A DNA stretch of 47,323 nucleotides, taken from contig NW_005434453.1 in the NCBI RefSeq assembly GCF_000315625.1, positions 23,414 to 70,736 of the forward strand. The letters are read 5' to 3'. Positions within the stretch are counted from its first letter, which is position 1. Each line of letters starts with the position of its first letter. Of this stretch, positions 43,739 through 47,323 are shown piece after piece. This DNA comes from Guillardia theta CCMP2712. Lineage: Eukaryota; Cryptophyceae; Pyrenomonadales; Geminigeraceae. Both the position numbers and the translations under genes were made by a program. The notes beneath the pieces are model-generated. The model worked only from the letters and a program-made list of their open reading frames with translations. It was not told where the DNA came from and made no database searches.

Positions 43739-45584
43739 TCCCTTGTCGGCATACCTGCACTTCCAACTTGATATCTCCACATAGTTGTGAGGTCGTGCAG
43801 CCGTAACGGGCCGCTGTGACAAGGCAGTCAACACACGCCGGCCTGCACAGCCAGCTCAGTATCAGCTGGACTTCAGCTCAGGACGTACTGGCAGTAGGCT
43901 GATGTGCTTAGACCCCACGACGGAGGCTGGTACGCCTCGTACTGCTGGGCATTGACCGACGGTGCATCGCATTGGTAGCCATCGGTGATAGCAGGAGGAG
44001 GAGGAGGAGGAGGAGACGGTGGAGGAGGAGTAGGTGCGGCAGTGCAGAGCTTGCACTGTCCTTGCGCAGTGTCGCTGGAACAACCTTGCAAGCAAGTCAA
44101 AATCCAGCAAAACATATGCCTGCCTTTTCCCTCCTCGTCCTCGTCCTCGTCCTCTTCCTCCTTCACCCTCCCACACTGCTCCACTTTCCCCTCCGACCTC
44201 ATTCCCAACCCTGCACCCTACCTCCGGAGTTTGCGACACATTCTTTGCAGCTGGCAAGGCATCTGCAGTAGGTCTTCTCATCGCTCCTCTGCGGCCCCCC
44301 GGGAGCCTTCGAGCAGGAGAGTCAAAGGCGCAGGGAACGTTTCCTAGCTCACCGTGCAAGTATCCTTGCTGAAAGTTACTCCGAAAATCTGTGTAGGGGG
44401 CTGGCAAGCTCCCTCGCAGCTCCTGTAGTCGACTGAACACTGCCTTGTAGCTTCATTGAAGCCATCATTCGCCTGTACGAGGCCAGGTCAACACATACTG
44501 CACATCTTCTCTTCCTTTTCCTCCGCCTCCTCCTCCTCACCTCGCAGCAGAAACGATCAGTCTGATTCATGCAGAGACCGTCACGGTACAGGCACGATGG
44601 GCACACAGAGGTATTTCTCACGATCACATACTGCAAGAAACCTTCAGATCAAGCCGGGAAAGAGCTCTTGGAGCAGAGCTGAGAACTCAGGTGGAGATGA
44701 TGCTGGGGACATTCAATCATGCACAGGTAGCATCACCGGCACGCAGGTAGCTGGGGTGTTGTACAGATTGCGGGTGGACACGGCGCTAGAGTGCTGCTGA
44801 ACTTTGTTGACAAGGAGCATGGGGTACGCGTTGACTGAGCTGAGATCCACAACTTTGAGGAACGCTGGAGCCCAAGAGTTTACTCGGCCACAGTACCTGT
44901 CTGAGGATTCGAGAAGGGTCAGGTCGCCATGGCATGCGGAAGCTACATCCTCATCCTACCTTCTGCCTCCTTGGGCCATCCCAACGGAGTCCCTCGGTTC
45001 TCCTGGTAAGTGACGTTGTTGGGGTCGTCCGTATTGGCAACTTGAACTGAAGTGAAGACATGCTCTTGGTAAGCGCTCTTGTCAAGGGAGGTGTCGCAGT
45101 TGGACTTGGGAAGGTCGTAGCTCTTGCACTTGGAGCGGAGGGGGAGGCCCTCGAACTGCTTCGCATACACCATCATCCTGAGCTTCCTTCCGGGGGTGAG
45201 GCCAGTGCCGGTGTTGTTGGACGTCAGGTTGTAGGGGATAACAACAGGGTTCTTGTTGTCGATGCCGCAGTACTCGTTGACGCCGCAGTCGCAGTCGGAG
45301 ATGCACTGCACGCAGAGACCGAACTTGCGCGGCCTTGTCTCATCCGCTGGCTTGCTCCATCCTCGTGACTGAGTGTTGAACTTGTACGTGTTGTCAGTGA
45401 AGAAGTACTGGCAGTAGGGAGCTTCTTCTGAGCGGCATTCCTCGGCCGAGTAGCAGAGCTGGCCGTAGTCAGCAGCGAGAGCGTTGTGGGAGAGGAGGAG
45501 GAGGAGGAGGAGGACGGAGAGAGGAGGGAGGGGGGGGGGGGAGAGGAAGCGAAGGGCAGGAAGGGAAAACCGGGGACCCGCCAT
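42184..45584 (-). CDS. Secreted-type Cys-rich type I membrane protein, ten exons
   Basis: Predicted 626 residues. Exons: 45584-44947, 44896-44725, 44630-44541, 44472-44353, 44273-44222, 44084-43889, 43842-43755, 43521-43397, 42932-42791 and 42441-42184. All have GT...AG introns and matching phase, which supports the model strongly. Residues 1-37 are a signal peptide (PPLPPLSVLLLLLLLSHNAL). The ectodomain is rich in Cys pairs (CVQCISDCDCGVNEYCGID, CPSCLYRDGLC, CRCLASCKEC) with N-glycosylation sites such as NLTSNNTG. A single membrane helix crosses the last splice junction (ALIAIA then VFTAITFLAVLLVTASIMN), with a short Pro/Ala-rich cytoplasmic tail. I do not recognise the family; a surface receptor or ER/plasma-membrane protein is likely. 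Introns carry microsatellites. Confidence 0.75.
43010..43330. repeat. Direct duplication inside an intron of the membrane-protein gene
   Basis: The purine-rich segment at about 43010-43087 recurs at about 43245-43317 (GAGAAGAGAAACAGGA, then GAGGTAGAGGAGGGAGGAGG). A copy of the preceding exon end, ACAAGCAAATCTTGCAGTCG, lies at about 43204-43223 and again at 43394-43413, so the duplicated block includes an exon end and its splice donor. Confidence 0.7.
43662..43738. repeat. CTCCTG hexanucleotide microsatellite
   Basis: About 12 perfect copies, within the intron between 43754 and 43522 of the membrane-protein gene. Confidence 0.95.
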
Positions 45585-46334
45585 GGAGCTCCCCAGTCAG
45601 TGACTTGCAGGAGGCTGTGCTATGACTATGGGTACTTACGACCATGAAATTGGTGGTAAGGGTACTTCCATTCTGGCTTTCAAAAGTCGACAATGGGGAG
45701 GGTAGGGGTACCACTCTTGTCCGAGGGTGGGGGTACCGTAGTACAGAAATTCACAGAGGGTCCCGGATGATTTCAGTCAAACAGACCGGTATCATTCCAA
45801 GAGGATCCAAAATTTGGTGGGTGGGGGTGAGTAGGGGTGAGGAATCACTCCATACAGCGGGGGGTTGCGATTTTTAACGGTCACTTTCCTGCAAGGAGGG
45901 GTAAGGATTCAGGAGAGACGGGGTAGGGTCACCATTGGCACAAAAAGAGGTAAAATGGAGGGGTACCAAAATGGTAATTGCAGGGGTACACTGATCAGGG
46001 AGGGTGGAAAGAGGGTGGGTGGTGCTGAGTACAATTTAAAAAGCAGGTCAGGCGTGTGGGCCATTTTTGGTTATGGGCCTCTGAATGTGTACCGCACATG
46101 TTGGGAGACCATTTGGATTCCTAGGAGACCGCGCATGTTGGACGACCTGAAACTCTGTCCATGTCCGAGCTCTGTCCGAGCTGGGATCCTGCGCTTTCCC
46201 CTCCTCCTCCTCTTCCTCCTTCTCCTTCTCCACCACCACCACCTCCTCCTCCACCTCCTCCTCCTCCACCACCATCAACCACCAACCACCACCTGATCTG
46301 CTCCTGCTCCTGCTCCCCTTCCCCTCCCCCTCCT

Positions 46335-46365
<31 letters not shown>

Positions 46366-47323
46366 ACCACCACCACCTCCTCTCCTCCTCCTGTTCCCTA
46401 CTTCTCCTTCAACTCCTCTTCCCCTCCCTACTCTCTCATCCCTCCTCCTCCTCACTCTCCTCCCCCCATCCCTACTCCTTCACCTCCTCCCATCCTTACT
46501 CTTCCTCAACCTCACTCTCACCCTCCTCCCATCCTCACTTCTCCTCGCCCTCTGTTCCTCCTGGCCCATTTGCTTCAGTAGTCTTCATCATAAGCATGAG
46601 CATCGCCAACTTCATCGCCACCTTCCCTTCTCTCGCCCCTCCCAAGCTGAGCCCTGTCTTGCTGATTTGTCCACATGTCTTCTCAAATGCATCATTGAAA
46701 TTTTTCTTTCAGAAGAAAGGGAGGAGCTCTGAAGCGAGGAGGAGGAGGAGAGGGAGGAGGATGAGGAGGAGGTGACCGCAAGGAAAGGCCTGCATTCCAT
46801 CGGAAAGAATGAGGCGAGGAGATAAAGGAGGAGGAGAAGGAAGATCAGAGCGAATAGTGGGTGGCAAGGGAAACGGAGGCCAGAATGGCAGCAGGAGTGG
46901 CAGCAATGAACGAGGCGCAGTTGGGCGAGCAGTAGCAGGAGCAGGAGCAGGAGGAGCAGGAGGAGCAGGAGGAGCAGGAGCAGGATGTAGTGGAGATGGA
47001 ACAGGCGAAGAATTCAGCTGTGCTCAAGGGGTGCAAGCAACTGTTGCAATAGGAGGAAGAGCAGCACAGGCAGGAGCAGCAGCAGCAAGATCAGAAGCAG
47101 CAGAAGCAGGAGGAGGAGCAGGATCAGCAGCAGCGGCAGCAGCAGAAGCAGGAGGAGGAGGAGCAGAAAGTTCAGATGGGCTCGCCATGGAGCAAGGAAA
47201 TGCGATTCTTGAATGGGCTGGTACTGGAGAGTCAACACTTCCGATGGAGATAGAGCTGGATGCTCAGAGGTGATTGAAATGATGATGATGAAGAGACGAT
47301 GATGATGATGGAGATGAAGATGG
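45585..47323. other. No supported gene; low-complexity DNA
   Basis: 45600-46190 is featureless and should include the membrane-protein promoter. 46195-46560 is CT-rich (CTCCTC, CCACCA, CTGCTC), 46730-46780 is GA-rich, and 46920-47170 is GGAGCA/GCAGCA repeat. The long open frames here encode only Pro/Ser/Leu or Gly/Ala runs. A GATGAT run starts at about 47280 and reaches the edge. Confidence 0.6.

Noticed and set aside
46161-47273. Long Pro/Ser/Leu and Gly/Ala ORFs at the right end
   Set aside because: They are products of CT-rich and GGAGCA microsatellites with no motif, signal or splice support.
1-47323. tRNA, rRNA or other structured RNA genes
   Set aside because: None was noticed by eye, but a covariance-model search (tRNAscan-SE, Infernal) was not possible, so absence is not proven.

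Overview
This window is eukaryotic nuclear DNA. Genes are split by many short introns (mostly 60-150 nt, GT...AG), microsatellites are abundant, and the protein families are eukaryotic: an Asteroid-type PIN nuclease, a DEAH-like helicase, a ROCO GTPase with a TIR domain, and a kinase fused to a PARP. A unicellular alga or protist fits best. A cryptophyte such as Guillardia theta is my guess, but the sequence alone does not prove it.

Layout. 1-6.8 kb holds four dispersed copies of a small gene with a psq/CENP-B-like helix-turn-helix, in mixed orientation; one is frameshifted and one runs off the left edge. 6.8-9.85 kb holds a decayed unrecognised coding region and LTR-like repeat pieces. 9.85-16.9 kb (minus) is a DEVH-box helicase whose C-terminus runs into 576-bp near-identical tandem repeats carrying several frameshifts. 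17.0-20.5 kb (minus) is an Asteroid/XPG-like PIN gene of about 16 exons that abuts, or is fused to, the helicase. 20.5-22.2 kb holds a hypothetical plus-strand ORF.

22.5-41.1 kb is the most unusual part. Three minus-strand paralogues share one N-terminal cysteine-rich module but end in different effectors: PB1 (22.5-23.7 kb, truncated), protein kinase plus PARP (26.3-31.8 kb) and ROC-COR plus TIR (34.3-41.1 kb). The module is read from arrays of about 100-115-nt, mutually similar introns separated by exactly 3 nt (38 sites) or 6 nt (2 sites). Each such piece is bounded by AG and a GT (once GC) donor and gives a sense codon in phase 0. Joining these microexons with the small zinc-motif exons gives module sequences that align between the three genes. 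In one place residues that are microexons in two genes are continuous in the third. I read this as arrays of single-codon microexons made by introner-like introns. Two of the three effectors belong to NAD+-using families (PARP, TIR), so the cluster may be a signalling or immune-type locus.

Between the two large paralogues lie a 26-bp minisatellite (about 50 copies) and a chromodomain remnant of an LTR retrotransposon. To the right, a GNAT acetyltransferase (plus) diverges from the ROCO-TIR gene across a 122-bp gap. A ten-exon type I membrane protein (minus) follows, and the window ends in low-complexity DNA.

All exon joins were worked out by eye from reading frame, splice consensus and paralogue comparison. 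Boundaries may be off by a base or two where not stated as paralogue-supported.
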